A DNA stretch of 64,000 bases, taken from assembly GCA_965243095.1 (NCBI GenBank), contig OZ251530.1, positions 4,402,001-4,466,000 of the forward strand. Reading direction: 5' to 3'. The stretch is from VXYL01 sp965243095. GTDB taxonomy: Bacteria; Pseudomonadota; Gammaproteobacteria; Pseudomonadales; Azotimanducaceae. A program made the translations under genes and the position numbers. Positions 32,618-42,468 of the stretch are shown piece by piece. The notes below the pieces were generated by a model, which did no database searches, was not told where the DNA came from, and saw only the letters and a list, made by a program, of their open reading frames with translations. Numbering within the stretch: the stretch's first letter is position 1; each line of letters opens with the position of its first letter.

Positions 32618-33811
32618 ATGCGCCCGGAAGAACGCCTGCGCCTGCTCGCCATTCTCAAGGACGGCTTCGCGGGCGGCGGGCCGGTGCAAGGCGAGGGCAT
32701 CGTGCGCAGCCCGCTGGCGGACTTCACCTGCCCGCGCCTGCTCGCCGACGAGCAGCGGGTCTTCTTCCACGAAACGCCGCTGATGATGGGGCTCTCCACC
32801 GATCTGCCGGCCCCCGGCACCTACTGGGCGGACAGCGCGACCGGCCTGCCCATCCTGATGACGCGCGACGCCGATGGCGTTTTCCACGCCTTCGCCAACA
32901 CTTGCCGCCATCGCGGGGCGCAGGTGGTGGCCGACGGGCGCGGCGCCGGCGACCGCTTCAGCTGCCCCTTCCACGCATGGACCTACAACGGCAACGGCAA
33001 TCTCATCGCCGTGTACCGCGAGCCCCGCTTCGGCGCGGTGCCGAAGGAGGAGTTCGGCCTGATCGAACTGCCGGCGGCGGAACAGCACGGCATGTTGTGG
33101 GTGAAGCCCACGCCCGGCGGCGCGGTGGACGTGGACGCCGCGCTGGGCGGCCTCGCGGACGACATGCGCCACTGGAAGCTGCCGGAACACAGCCACGCCG
33201 CCTCGCAGGTGCTGCGCGCCGAGGTGAACTGGAAGCTGGCCATCGACACCTTCGGCGAGAACTACCACTTCGACGTGCTGCACCGCGAAAGCCTCGCCCA
33301 GGACATCCGCGGCCATCTGCAAACCCACGACGTGTTCGGCCGCAACTACCGCATGGTGTTCGCCCAAGCCAAGCGCTTCGAGGAGTTCGACAAGGCGTTC
33401 GCCAGCCTGCGCGAGTGGCCGTTCCGCCTCGCCACGCTGAGCGTCTATTTCCTCTACCCGAACACGATTTTCCTAGTGGACCCCTACGCCGTGGACGTGT
33501 TGCGAATGTTCCCGGAAGGCGACGACCCCGGCCGTTCAAGAACCGCACACAGCTACTACGTGCCGCCGAACGTGAAAGCCTACTTCGAAGACCCCGAGCA
33601 TCCCGAGCGCGACTACGCCGAGCGCTTCGCCGGCTTCAACCACATCATACTGAACGAGGACTACAAGATGGCCGAATCCACCCAACGCAGCGCCAACGCC
33701 GGCATCCAAAGCCATGTGCTGTTCGGCAAGAACGAACCCGCCCTGCTCCACTACCACAACGCCCACCGCAGTGGTCTAGGCCGCCCGCTGCTGGTGGCGG
33801 AACCCGGCTGA
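32618..33811 (+). CDS. Rieske non-heme iron oxygenase, alpha-subunit family
   Basis: 397 residues. Rieske [2Fe-2S] ligands C96-x-H98 and C116-xx-H119 (CRHRG and CPFHAW), and the catalytic iron region FGENYHFDVLH with H217 and H222. The family oxidises aromatic rings, quaternary amines (carnitine, choline-like) and similar compounds with electrons from a separate reductase; no reductase or ferredoxin gene is nearby. The gap to the dehydratase is only 6 bp, so it appears to be the last gene of the polysaccharide operon. A role in sugar or lipid modification is possible but unproven. Confidence 0.88.
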   Translation: MRPEERLRLLAILKDGFAGGGPVQGEGIVRSPLADFTCPRLLADEQRVFFHETPLMMGLSTDLPAPGTYWADSATGLPILMTRDADGVFHAFANTCRHRGAQVVADGRGAGDRFSCPFHAWTYNGNGNLIAVYREPRFGAVPKEEFGLIELPAAEQHGMLWVKPTPGGAVDVDAALGGLADDMRHWKLPEHSHAASQVLRAEVNWKLAIDTFGENYHFDVLHRESLAQDIRGHLQTHDVFGRNYRMVFAQAKRFEEFDKAFASLREWPFRLATLSVYFLYPNTIFLVDPYAVDVLRMFPEGDDPGRSRTAHSYYVPPNVKAYFEDPEHPERDYAERFAGFNHIILNEDYKMAESTQRSANAGIQSHVLFGKNEPALLHYHNAHRSGLGRPLLVAEPG

Positions 33812-33842
33812 ATCCCTCCGTTCCAGCCTGTTGGAGTACGAG

Positions 33843-35033
33843 ATGACATGCACCGTCCTTCTCTGCGACGATCGACCTACCTTTGGCCATGCTTGGGTTG
33901 AGACGATCCGGGGTGCGGCGCCCGAAAGCCATTACCATGTTCGGGACACTCCGGACGAAGGCGACATTTGGGACGCGATAAAGGAGATCTATGCACGGCG
34001 GACGGCAACCCGCTCGCGGGAACAGGTCGCCTGTCTGTTCGACGATGTCGACATACTGGTTTTGGACTTCGACTTCCTCCATGTGGACGATGTCAGTGCT
34101 CTTCACACGGGCGAGTCGCTGGCTGGGCTTGCGCGGATCTATGCGGATGTTGAAGTCGTCGTAGTGGTCAATCAATTTCCGCCCGCTCAGTTCGATCTCA
34201 GCCTAAGAGGCCATGTTGCGAGCGATGCAGACATCAATATAGACGGCAACCTTCTCGGCACCCAAGGTTTGTGGACGGACCCTCCTTGGGAAGGCTTTCG
34301 CCCATGGCATTGGCAAACACTATACCGTGCTGTTCATACCCAAAAGGCGCGTCAGGCTTTGGTTCGCGATTACTGGACCAAGCCAATCGTCGAGGCGCTG
34401 GGAATGCAGGAGGAGGACGTAAACCGCCTGTCGGACACAGCGTTTGGATTCATCGCGCCTGACTCCAAAGACTGGCGACAGCTCCAGCAACACACTTTCG
34501 AGCGTTTCGTTTGCCGATCCGCCAACGGACGGGTCGCCCGGGATCTCGCCGAGTCAAACCCCGAGGCCGCTTTTCGGTTTGCTAGCGCACGCATCGGCAA
34601 GTGGTTGGAGAGATTGGTTCTTGGACCGCAGGACGTGCTGATTGACCTACCCCACTTGGTTCAGCGATATCCTTTTTTGCTTGGTGCCAAGGTACACGAC
34701 GTTAAGGCGTGGAATGAAATGGTATGCGAGGAGAGTACCACGAATCTATGTCTGCCGGATGGTTGTCTGTTTGGCGTACCGGGATTTCTTTCCAGACCGG
34801 CTGTTTGGCGACATCGGTTCGAGAATGACGGAGGCGTTCAAGAGACACGCTGTGCCTATGACTTTTCTACCGTTCCGCCGTTCGTGTTCTTGGAAGACGT
34901 CTCTAGGTTCGCGCCATTGGACGAGGCCAAAGAGTTTCGTGCCGGACACCACAACGCTTTCGATCGGCGCTTTGTGGAGTGCGTAGAAGGCGTAACCTAC
35001 GCCCCGCAACGTCGGCTGGCTTGGACGGAGTGA
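33843..35033 (+). CDS. Protein with atypical receiver-like N-terminal domain
   Basis: 396 residues from the ATG at 33843 (GGAG 6 nt upstream). Residues about 1-115 look like a response-regulator receiver: VLLCDD (D9, D10), DVDILVLDFDFL with D75/D77 in the phospho-acceptor strand, GESLAGLARI and VEVVVVVNQFPP, where Asn110 stands in the strand that normally ends in the conserved Lys. So it may be a degenerate, unphosphorylated receiver. Residues 120-396 match nothing I know; they are Trp/Phe-rich with several Cys. It is coupled to the next gene by GTGA. AT content is higher than in the neighbours, which suggests transfer. Defence function is only a guess from the adjacent restriction enzyme. 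Confidence 0.55.
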   Translation: MTCTVLLCDDRPTFGHAWVETIRGAAPESHYHVRDTPDEGDIWDAIKEIYARRTATRSREQVACLFDDVDILVLDFDFLHVDDVSALHTGESLAGLARIYADVEVVVVVNQFPPAQFDLSLRGHVASDADINIDGNLLGTQGLWTDPPWEGFRPWHWQTLYRAVHTQKARQALVRDYWTKPIVEALGMQEEDVNRLSDTAFGFIAPDSKDWRQLQQHTFERFVCRSANGRVARDLAESNPEAAFRFASARIGKWLERLVLGPQDVLIDLPHLVQRYPFLLGAKVHDVKAWNEMVCEESTTNLCLPDGCLFGVPGFLSRPAVWRHRFENDGGVQETRCAYDFSTVPPFVFLEDVSRFAPLDEAKEFRAGHHNAFDRRFVECVEGVTYAPQRRLAWTE

Positions 35034-35680
35034 ATGGCGTGCCAAAAGACGAACAGAAGGCAATCCGGCTTGTGCTCAAGGAGCTGCTACGCGACGGTTT
35101 GGAGTGGCAGAAGGAACCCAAAAGTCGTGACGCCAGGAAGGCGTTGGCATCCGGGCGTATGTTCAATCCGCTGGCCGTCTCGGACTTGGATCGGTATCTG
35201 CTGCCAAGATCGAGGGGCAAGTTTGGGATTGGTGAGGCAATTCAAACGAGGCCCCCTGAGCGCGAAGTCCTTATATCGTCGCTTTGGTGCAAGTGGGATT
35301 TCGTGGGCGAGCGAGCGGCGTGTTGGTTCTACATTGGATGGTGGCTGACAAAGGGCGAATTCGCCGGATTCCGGTTCGAGCCGCCAAGGCAAGGCGATAA
35401 CCACGACTACTACCACTCACAGCCCTGCAGATCGATGTGCCTTGGCGGCGGCGAAGTGCATGGCGCGTTGGCGCTCCCGGAGAGAAATCCAACGTGGCCC
35501 TTGCCGGCAGGGTCGTCGCTCGATCTGCTGTTATGCACAATCGTGTCGACGTGGGGAATGACGGGTTTGCAGGAAGTCTTCAACAACGCCCTCGACACTG
35601 ACGCGGTGTTGCGCCAAAACCGGACGATACGCGACGCCGTGAAAAAAATCAGGAGTCTGCGAGCGACCTCTACGCTTTGA
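35030..35680 (+). CDS. Unrecognised protein, partner of the receiver-like gene
   Basis: 216 residues from the GTG at 35030 that overlaps the preceding stop (GTGA). The N-terminal third is helical and basic (EQKAIRLVLKELLRDGLEW). The centre is rich in aromatic residues (WCKWDFVGER, CWFYIGWWLTKGEF) and carries a HDYYHSQPCRSM cluster that could bind a metal; the end is a helix (LRQNRTIRDAVKKIRS). No family is recognised. Its 3' end overlaps that of the convergent restriction-modification gene by 11 bp, so the two units probably arrived or evolved as neighbours. Confidence 0.5.
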   Translation: MNGVPKDEQKAIRLVLKELLRDGLEWQKEPKSRDARKALASGRMFNPLAVSDLDRYLLPRSRGKFGIGEAIQTRPPEREVLISSLWCKWDFVGERAACWFYIGWWLTKGEFAGFRFEPPRQGDNHDYYHSQPCRSMCLGGGEVHGALALPERNPTWPLPAGSSLDLLLCTIVSTWGMTGLQEVFNNALDTDAVLRQNRTIRDAVKKIRSLRATSTL

Positions 35681-38600
35681 TGTCCGGTAGGCCATCGACA
35701 AGTCGGACGGTTTCCACGCTGACGTGGATGACGCGCTCGATGGCGGTCAGCAGGTCTTCGGGTTTGGCGAACCATTCGTTGGGGTCGTTGACGATGCCGC
35801 TTTGGCGGTCTCGGGCGATGTGGTAGCGGTCGATGAGCCAGTCGAGGGGGGTGCGGCCGTTGATTTGGTAGCGGTGGGCTGCGGGCGGGATGCCGTGCAG
35901 TTTGGTTAGGTCGTTGATGGCCAAGGTGGACTTCTCGGCGTCCAAGTAGCGCATCTTGCGTGTGCCGAGGCGGAAGCGCACGGCGGCGTCGCTGGCGGTG
36001 GATGCGACTTGGAGCGGGTGGCGGCGGCAGGTCTCGTAGCCGAGGTGCAGGCGGGCCAAGGCGCGGCCGGCGTCGGCGAAGGCGCGGAAGTCGGCGGCGA
36101 AGGGGATGCGGGGGAGTTCCTTGGCCAGATCGTTGGCGAAACGGGCGCGGAAGCCCGGCGCGTGGAGGACGCCGTAGATGTAGTCGAAGATAGCGTTCTT
36201 GGTGATGTTGCGGTCTTTGTAGGTCACGCGGAAGGTCCGCAGGGTGGTCTCGGTGATGTTGTCCAGCTTGTCCATCGTGTCGCCGTGCCCCGGCAGGCCT
36301 TGTTGACGCTCCTTGTTCGACTGGTAGCGATACCTTGGGAAGCACTGGCCGAATGCGACGAGGTGCAAGTCCGGCAGGCAGTCCACGATCAGCGCCGAGA
36401 ACGGCTTGGTGGAACCGACGCCGGTTACGCAGATTGCTTGGTTTGTCGCGCCGGCGGGAAAAACCTCGGCCATCAACGCGGGCGCCTGCGCGAAATGCGG
36501 ATCGACGTAGCCGTGTTGCTTCACGAAAGGGCGGTACTGCACAGCGCGGATGTTGTCGGGCGAGAATGACGCTCGCCGGCGCTGCTCGAGCTTGCGCTTC
36601 AGCTCCCTGTCCCAACGTATGTCGGTTGCGTTGTCTCTTACCGCGGTTTCGATGACGGCCACGTCCCGTTCTGCGACAGCGTCCATTACCTGCCTCAGGG
36701 CCCTTGCATACGCCCGCACGGTGCGACGGCTCTGGCGGTCGAGAAGGTCAGAAGAATAGTTGTAAAAGTAGGCGTCCTTGCCCGTCTTGTATCCGTTGCT
36801 GAACAGTTGAAACGCCGCCTCGCCGCTGCGACCCGCCTTCACGTCCTTGGTGCCGAGGGGGTGGAGTCGCTGGTAGGCGTCGCTGCGCTGATCGATCCAA
36901 TCGTGCTGCGCGTTTGGCGCAATGCGCTTCCAGTCGCGGATGCCGGCGATTGAACCGACATCGCACAGCCCGGCGAGTTTCTGCTCGCGGGAGAGGTAGT
37001 CGCCGATGTCGTGGTAGTGGATGCAGCAGCCGTCGTGCTCGGCGTTGGGATTGCGAACCAGCAAGGTGATCGCCACCGGTGCCCGCGAGCCTTGGCCGAA
37101 CACATTGTCGCCCTCCGCTCTGCGCCGCGCGCCTGACGTTCGGGCGTTGCCGCGCAGGTTCAATACATAAATCGCGCTGAACTCCTCCGCGAGGCAAGCC
37201 CGCAAGCCCGAGTCCACGTTGCCGTCGATCCATGATCCGTTGGTTACGAAGGCGATCACGCCCTGCTCGCCGATGCGGTCGGACGCCCAGCGGATGGCCA
37301 TTTTGTAGGTGTCGTAGAGGCTCCCTTTGAGGGTGGCGGTGGAGCGAGCGGCGTAGGTCTCGGCGATGCGCTGCTCAAGATCCGGGTAGGCGACATTGGG
37401 ATTGTCGTCGGCGACGCTCCTCTGCCCCACCGACCACGGCGGATTGCCGACGACGACTTGAATGGCGTGTTGCTGCTGGCGCTCGGCGCGGCTGCTGTTG
37501 GCGGGCATCCACTCTTTCGGGAACACGGTGCGATCGGTGCGCAGATTGAAGGTGTCCGTCAGCACGATGCCGTCGAACGGCGTGTAGTCCGCCGCCGGCC
37601 CAAGGCGGCCGTGGAACGCCTCCTCGATGTGGATGGCGGCGATGTAGTAGGCAAGCAGCACCAGTTCGTTGGCCCACAGTTCGCTGCGGAACTTGCCCCT
37701 GATGGCGCGTTTGCTGACGAGCTTTTGCGATTGCAGCAGGCGCACCAGGAAAATCCCCGTGCCGGTGAACGGATCCAAGATGTGAACATTCCTGCTGGCG
37801 AGGCCGCGGCCGAACTCTTGGCGCAGCACATGGTCGGCGCTGTGCAGGATGAAGTCCACCACCTCCACCGGCGTGTAGACGATGCCCAGCCGCTCGGCGT
37901 CCTTCTTCAGCGCGGTGGCGAAGAACTTCTCGTAGAGTTCCATCAGCACCCGCTGGCGCGCTGCGGCGTTGTCCAAACCCCGGGCGCGCAGCCGAATGCT
38001 CTCGTAGAACGGTGCCAAGTCGCGCACTTCGTTTTCCAAGCCGAACTCGCCGAAGTCCTCGCGCAGCGCGTCCAACGCCTTCGCCACCGGGTTGTTGGCG
38101 GCGAAGTCGTAGTGCTCGAACAGCGCCTCGAACACCGGGCGCGTGAGAATGTGCTGCGCCATCATCGCCACCGCGTCCGCGCGGGTGAGGGAATCGTTGA
38201 TGGACGCCTTGAGTTCGTCGAGAAAGGCGTCGAACCACTCGCGCAGCGTCTGATTGCCGCGGGCCGTCAACAGGTTCTCGATGCGCGCGACCAGGCGCGT
38301 GAAGATGTCCGCGACGTCCTTCGCCCAACTCTCCCAGTACTTCCGGTCGCCGCACTTCTCCACGATCTTGGCGTAGATGGCGCCGGCGGGAAGATCCAGC
38401 GGCTCGAAGGGCAACGTGCGGCTCCCTTGCGGCGCCTCGCTGTCGGTGGCACCACCTTCGAGCTCGCCGTTGCTGAAGATGATGCGGTCCGTCGGCTGGT
38501 TGTTGAGGTCGATCTTGTTGATCTCCGCGTCCAAGCGATCGTCGTGGGAACGCAGGGCGCGCAGCACACTCCACACCACCCCGAAGCGGACGTTGTCGTT

Positions 38601-40415
38601 CAGCGCCTTGGCCGGATCGACGCCGTGCGGAATGGCGACCGGCAGCACGATGTAGCCGTGCTCCTTGCCTTCGGCCTTGCGCATGGCGCGGCCCACGGCC
38701 TGCACGATGTCCACGTGCGAGCTGCGCGGCGTCATGAACAGCACGGCGTCCAGCGCCGGCACGTCAATGCCTTCGGAAAGGCAGCGGGCGTTGGAGAGGA
38801 TGCGGCAGGCGTTGGCTTCCTCGCCCTTCAACCACTCGATGCGGGCCTTGCGGTGCAGCGCGTGGTGCTGGCCGTCCACATGCTGGGTCTTCGTGCGCAG
38901 CGCCGGGCCTTGCTTCGCCTTCGGCAGCTGTTCGATGGCGCGTTCCACCACATCGCCCCAGTGTTCCACTAGGCGCTTGGAGGACGCGATGGTGTTGGTG
39001 AAGGCGATGGCGCGCTTGAGCGGCCGGCGGCGGCTCGCGGTTCGGGTGTTCTCCGGGTCTTGCAGCGCTTGCCAGCAGCCGACGATCTTGGCGGCGTCGG
39101 TGATGTTGAGTTCGCTGCCGCCGGCGGCCAAGTGGGCTTGCATGGCGGCGTCCACCCGGCTCTCCGAGAGCGTGAGCACGACCACTTTGTAATCCGCGAG
39201 CAGCCCCTGCTCCACAGCCCGCGAAAAGGGCAGGCGGTGGAGCTCGGGGCCGTACACCGCGTGGTTGTCCATCGAGAACACCTCGACGCCGTGATCCGCC
39301 GCCTTCGTCTTCGCGCCCTCGGTGTAGAGGCGCGGCGTGGCGGTCATGTAGAGGCGTTTGCCGGCGCGGATGCGTTTGCGGTCGTGGACCAGCACGAAGG
39401 GCGATGTGGCGTCGCCCGGGCGTTCAACGCCGGTGGTGCGGTGGGCTTCGTCGCAGAGGATGAGGTCGAACCTCGGCGCGCGCTCGCGTTGCGCTTGCTC
39501 GAGCACCGGCAAGGACTGGTAGGTGGAGAACACCACGGTGAGCGCGTCCGTGCGCTTCTGGCGCAACGCGGCGGCTACTTTGCTTGGCGCGGTGGTTACC
39601 GGGATCTCCAGCTCTTGCAGCGAGGCGTCCTCGTCCTGCCGCCCCGCGCGGGTGTCCGAACACACGCCGATGTAGCGGTGCGGCAGCGCCCGCTGATTCG
39701 CCCACTCGCGCATGGCTTGGGCGAACAGCGAGATGGAGGGCACCAGATAGAGGACGCGCCCGCCAACGCCGGCCAATCGCTCGGCGATGCGCAGGGCCGT
39801 GAAGGTCTTGCCGGTGCCGCAGGCCATCACCAGCTTGCCGCCGTCGTGCTTCCGCAAGCCTTGCACTACGTCGTCGAAGGCGTCCTGCTGGTGCGGGCGC
39901 AAGGTGAACGGCGTGCGCCGCAGCGCCAGCGCCTCGGGGTCTTCCTTGGTGAGATCGGGCCAGTCGAACGGGCGCTCGGCCAAATCGCCGAAACGCAGCA
40001 CGGTGCAGGGGGTTCGCAGACCATCCACGGTCTTGCGGGCGTTGGGGCCCCATTCGTCGCCGGTGTCGACGAAGATGCGGCTGGTGAACGGCTCACGGTC
40101 GGACGCCGCGATGAAGGAGTCCAAGTGCGCCTTGCTGATGGTGGTGCCCGGCGCGTAGCACTTGCACTGGATGGCGCAGTAGCCGCCTTCGCGTTCTTGC
40201 GCCACCAAGTCGATGCCGGTGTCGGCGCCGTCGAAGCCGGGTTGCCGAGCGGCGAAGTCCGCCCACAGCCACACCTCGCCGAACCGCTCCCGATACAACG
40301 GATCTTCGGTGAAGTACTTGCGCATGAGGCGCTCGAAGAGCGCGCCTTTGTGGCGCTCGGTGTCGGCTATGGAGCGCAGCTGGTCGAGCGTGTCGCTGAA
40401 GCTCGTCGTAGGCAT
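35670..40415 (-). CDS. Single-chain restriction-modification enzyme (type ISP-like: nuclease-helicase-methyltransferase)
   Basis: 1581 residues from the ATG at 40415. Domains in order: an Mrr-like PD-(D/E)xK nuclease (GIDLVAQ with D69, then AIQCKCY with Q83-x-K85); a superfamily 2 motor with Walker A ACGTGKT (198-204), DEAH (322-325) and a second RecA lobe with a VQAVGRAMR-type arginine motif; a helical coupler; an N6-adenine methyltransferase with DPFTGTGIFLVRLL and catalytic NPPW; and a C-terminal target-recognition region. This matches LlaGI/LlaBIII-type enzymes, which cut and methylate as one polypeptide and restrict phage. The frame is unbroken. Poor ribosome site. Convergent with the pair of unknown genes. 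Confidence 0.9.
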   Translation of the reverse strand: MPTTSFSDTLDQLRSIADTERHKGALFERLMRKYFTEDPLYRERFGEVWLWADFAARQPGFDGADTGIDLVAQEREGGYCAIQCKCYAPGTTISKAHLDSFIAASDREPFTSRIFVDTGDEWGPNARKTVDGLRTPCTVLRFGDLAERPFDWPDLTKEDPEALALRRTPFTLRPHQQDAFDDVVQGLRKHDGGKLVMACGTGKTFTALRIAERLAGVGGRVLYLVPSISLFAQAMREWANQRALPHRYIGVCSDTRAGRQDEDASLQELEIPVTTAPSKVAAALRQKRTDALTVVFSTYQSLPVLEQAQRERAPRFDLILCDEAHRTTGVERPGDATSPFVLVHDRKRIRAGKRLYMTATPRLYTEGAKTKAADHGVEVFSMDNHAVYGPELHRLPFSRAVEQGLLADYKVVVLTLSESRVDAAMQAHLAAGGSELNITDAAKIVGCWQALQDPENTRTASRRRPLKRAIAFTNTIASSKRLVEHWGDVVERAIEQLPKAKQGPALRTKTQHVDGQHHALHRKARIEWLKGEEANACRILSNARCLSEGIDVPALDAVLFMTPRSSHVDIVQAVGRAMRKAEGKEHGYIVLPVAIPHGVDPAKALNDNVRFGVVWSVLRALRSHDDRLDAEINKIDLNNQPTDRIIFSNGELEGGATDSEAPQGSRTLPFEPLDLPAGAIYAKIVEKCGDRKYWESWAKDVADIFTRLVARIENLLTARGNQTLREWFDAFLDELKASINDSLTRADAVAMMAQHILTRPVFEALFEHYDFAANNPVAKALDALREDFGEFGLENEVRDLAPFYESIRLRARGLDNAAARQRVLMELYEKFFATALKKDAERLGIVYTPVEVVDFILHSADHVLRQEFGRGLASRNVHILDPFTGTGIFLVRLLQSQKLVSKRAIRGKFRSELWANELVLLAYYIAAIHIEEAFHGRLGPAADYTPFDGIVLTDTFNLRTDRTVFPKEWMPANSSRAERQQQHAIQVVVGNPPWSVGQRSVADDNPNVAYPDLEQRIAETYAARSTATLKGSLYDTYKMAIRWASDRIGEQGVIAFVTNGSWIDGNVDSGLRACLAEEFSAIYVLNLRGNARTSGARRRAEGDNVFGQGSRAPVAITLLVRNPNAEHDGCCIHYHDIGDYLSREQKLAGLCDVGSIAGIRDWKRIAPNAQHDWIDQRSDAYQRLHPLGTKDVKAGRSGEAAFQLFSNGYKTGKDAYFYNYSSDLLDRQSRRTVRAYARALRQVMDAVAERDVAVIETAVRDNATDIRWDRELKRKLEQRRRASFSPDNIRAVQYRPFVKQHGYVDPHFAQAPALMAEVFPAGATNQAICVTGVGSTKPFSALIVDCLPDLHLVAFGQCFPRYRYQSNKERQQGLPGHGDTMDKLDNITETTLRTFRVTYKDRNITKNAIFDYIYGVLHAPGFRARFANDLAKELPRIPFAADFRAFADAGRALARLHLGYETCRRHPLQVASTASDAAVRFRLGTRKMRYLDAEKSTLAINDLTKLHGIPPAAHRYQINGRTPLDWLIDRYHIARDRQSGIVNDPNEWFAKPEDLLTAIERVIHVSVETVRLVDGLPDIKA

Positions 40416-40578
40416 GGGGCGTTGCGCATAGCGAAGACTGGTAGCGTACTCAACTGCACGACCCGGTAGCAAGGGTGTGAACCGGGCGGCGTACAGGCAC
40501 TTGGAAGGGATTGGCTGGATGTGCGCTCCGGGCGCGAGAGCGGTTACGCGGCTGGGCCGCCGTTGAGAAGTGCGGCGG

Positions 40579-41436
40579 TCAAGGCGTCGCGTGTTCCGCC
40601 ACCACCGCCAGGAACAACGCGAAGCCTACCCAGGCGTTGTTGCCGAAGGCGCGGAAGCAGGCGGCGCGGTCGCGGTGGCGGATGAGCCACTGTTGGTAGG
40701 CGAACAGGGCGGCGATGGCGGTTAGGCCAGCGTAGTAGGGCAGCGCGAAGGCGAGGCGGGCGCCAAGCCAGACCAAAAGGCCGAGGGTGGCCAACTGCAA
40801 CGCCGCCACCGCGGCGCGGTCCGCGTTGCCGAACAGCACGGCGGTGGATTTCACGCCGATGCGCAGGTCGCCCTCGCGATCGACCATCGCGTAGAGGGTG
40901 TCGTAGGCGATGATCCACAGGAAGCTGGCGGCGAACAACAGCCATGCGTTGGCGGGAACGGTGCCGGTCACCGCGGCGAACGCCATTGGAATGCCCCAGC
41001 TGAAGGCCACGCCGAGGGCAGCCTGCGGCCAATGCGTCCAGCGCTTGCAGAACGGATACGCCACGGCCACCGCCGCGCCGCCGGCCGCTAGGGCGCGCGC
41101 CAAGGGGTTGAGCATCCCCACGATGAGCACACACATGACGCCAAGCGCCAGCAACAGGGCCCATGCGCCGGCCAGGGAGACCTCGCCGGCCGGCAGCGGG
41201 CGATCCCGCGTGCGCTGCACGGCACCGTCGAAACGGCGATCCGCGATGTCGTTGACGACGCAACCGGCGCTGCGGGCGAACAACGTGCCGGCCACGAAAG
41301 GCGCCAACATGGCCAGGCTGGGCAAGCCTTCCGCGGCCAGCCAAAGCGCCGCCAGCGTCGGCCATAGGAGCAGGAACGTGCCCACCGGCCGGTGCAGGCG
41401 CATCAGCCGCAGGTACGGCTCGACGGCGCCGATCAT
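40579..41436 (-). CDS. ubiA: 4-hydroxybenzoate polyprenyltransferase
   Basis: 285 residues from the ATG at 41436 (a GTG at 41451 is possible). This integral membrane enzyme of ubiquinone synthesis joins a polyprenyl chain to 4-hydroxybenzoate. The two Asp motifs are N62-D-I-A-D-R-R-F-D70 and Y-D179-TLYAMVD186-REGD190, with eight to nine hydrophobic helices between. No ubiC or other ubi gene is adjacent. A hairpin repeat lies just upstream. Confidence 0.93.
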   Translation of the reverse strand: MIGAVEPYLRLMRLHRPVGTFLLLWPTLAALWLAAEGLPSLAMLAPFVAGTLFARSAGCVVNDIADRRFDGAVQRTRDRPLPAGEVSLAGAWALLLALGVMCVLIVGMLNPLARALAAGGAAVAVAYPFCKRWTHWPQAALGVAFSWGIPMAFAAVTGTVPANAWLLFAASFLWIIAYDTLYAMVDREGDLRIGVKSTAVLFGNADRAAVAALQLATLGLLVWLGARLAFALPYYAGLTAIAALFAYQQWLIRHRDRAACFRAFGNNAWVGFALFLAVVAEHATP

Positions 41437-41474
41437 TCCGCTCGCTGTCACGGCCGCGAATGGCAGCGGCGCCC

Positions 41475-41548
41475 TGGGAGCGCGGGCGTCTCGCCCGCAA
41501 AAGTGAATGCTCGTGAACGCAAATGCGGGCGAGACACCCGCGTTCCCA
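41475..41548. repeat. REP-like hairpin repeat
   Basis: Inverted arms at 41475-41499 and 41524-41548 (the arm begins TGGGAGCGCGGGCGTCTCGC; the right arm has two changes) with a 24-nt loop. Same family as the repeat at 8478-8552. It lies between ubiA and the glycosyltransferase gene. Confidence 0.85.
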
Positions 41549-41585
41549 GGACGTGCCGAACGGATGCCACCAAATGTCGCACACC

Positions 41586-42416
41586 CTAAGGCGGAACAGC
41601 CTTGGTCTTGCCCCAAGCCCTTTCGCGCTTGCCGGCGGCGTCGCACTCGGTCTCGTCCGCCTGCATCGGCGGCCGCCGGAGGAACTGCGGGAACTTGCGT
41701 ATGGGCTTCAGCACGGGCACCAGCAGGCCGCCGCGCAAATCGTTGCGCAGCCAAGCGCGGCGGGACTCCAAGTTGGCCAGCAGGATGTTCCGCAGCGACT
41801 TGTTGGAGTTGCCGCCCGGGGCCATGTGCACCAGCACTTGGTCGAGGTAGCGCGACGCGACGCCGTGCATGAACAAGAGGCGCAGCTGCAGCTCGTAATC
41901 GCTGGCGATGCGGTAGTCCACGTTGAACAGCCCGTGCGTTTCGTACACCCAGCGGCGCACGAAGAACGCCGGATGCGGCGGCCGCCAACCGAAACGCCAC
42001 TTGTAGCGGGCGTTCACCCCGGCGCGCCAGTACCGGCGGGCGTTGCCGTCGTCGTCAACGTACACCATGTTGCCGTAGCACACGTGTACGTCTTCGTGTT
42101 TCTCGAACACCTCCATCACGTTGCCGAGCACATCGGCGTTGGCGTAGCGGTCGTCCGCGTTCAAGATGCCAATCACGTCGCCCGTGGCGCGGCGGATGCC
42201 TTTGTTCATGCCGTCGAAGATGCCGCGGTCCGCCTCGCTTTCGAGCACGCTCAGCCGCGAGCGGTAGCGTTCGAGAACCTCCAGCGTCGGCGCGTTGGAG
42301 CCGCCGTCGATGACGATGGCCTCCAGCGTGTGGTGGAGGCGCTGGCCGAGCACGGAATCCAACGCACGCCCCACGCGCAGCTCGTTGAACACCGGGGTGA
42401 CGATGGAGATTTTCAT
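41586..42416 (-). CDS. Family 2 glycosyltransferase
   Basis: 276 residues. GT-A fold: MKISIVTPVFNELRVGRALD at the start, IVIDGGSNAPT, then EADRGIFDGMNKGIRRATGD and the nucleotide-binding LNADDRYAN. RIASDYELQLRLLF is the typical acceptor-side block. It probably adds a sugar to a surface glycan. The last about 30 residues are Lys/Arg-rich. It is preceded on the same strand by a sugar epimerase gene 52 bp upstream. Confidence 0.88.
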   Translation of the reverse strand: MKISIVTPVFNELRVGRALDSVLGQRLHHTLEAIVIDGGSNAPTLEVLERYRSRLSVLESEADRGIFDGMNKGIRRATGDVIGILNADDRYANADVLGNVMEVFEKHEDVHVCYGNMVYVDDDGNARRYWRAGVNARYKWRFGWRPPHPAFFVRRWVYETHGLFNVDYRIASDYELQLRLLFMHGVASRYLDQVLVHMAPGGNSNKSLRNILLANLESRRAWLRNDLRGGLLVPVLKPIRKFPQFLRRPPMQADETECDAAGKRERAWGKTKAVPP

Positions 42417-42468
42417 CCGCGCGCCACCTTCGCGGGCCGTCTTCGCGGCTTCAACGCGGCACCGCCAT

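Noticed and set aside
33843..34200. A functional two-component response regulator
   Set aside because: The conserved lysine position appears to be Asn and there is no DNA-binding output domain or kinase nearby.
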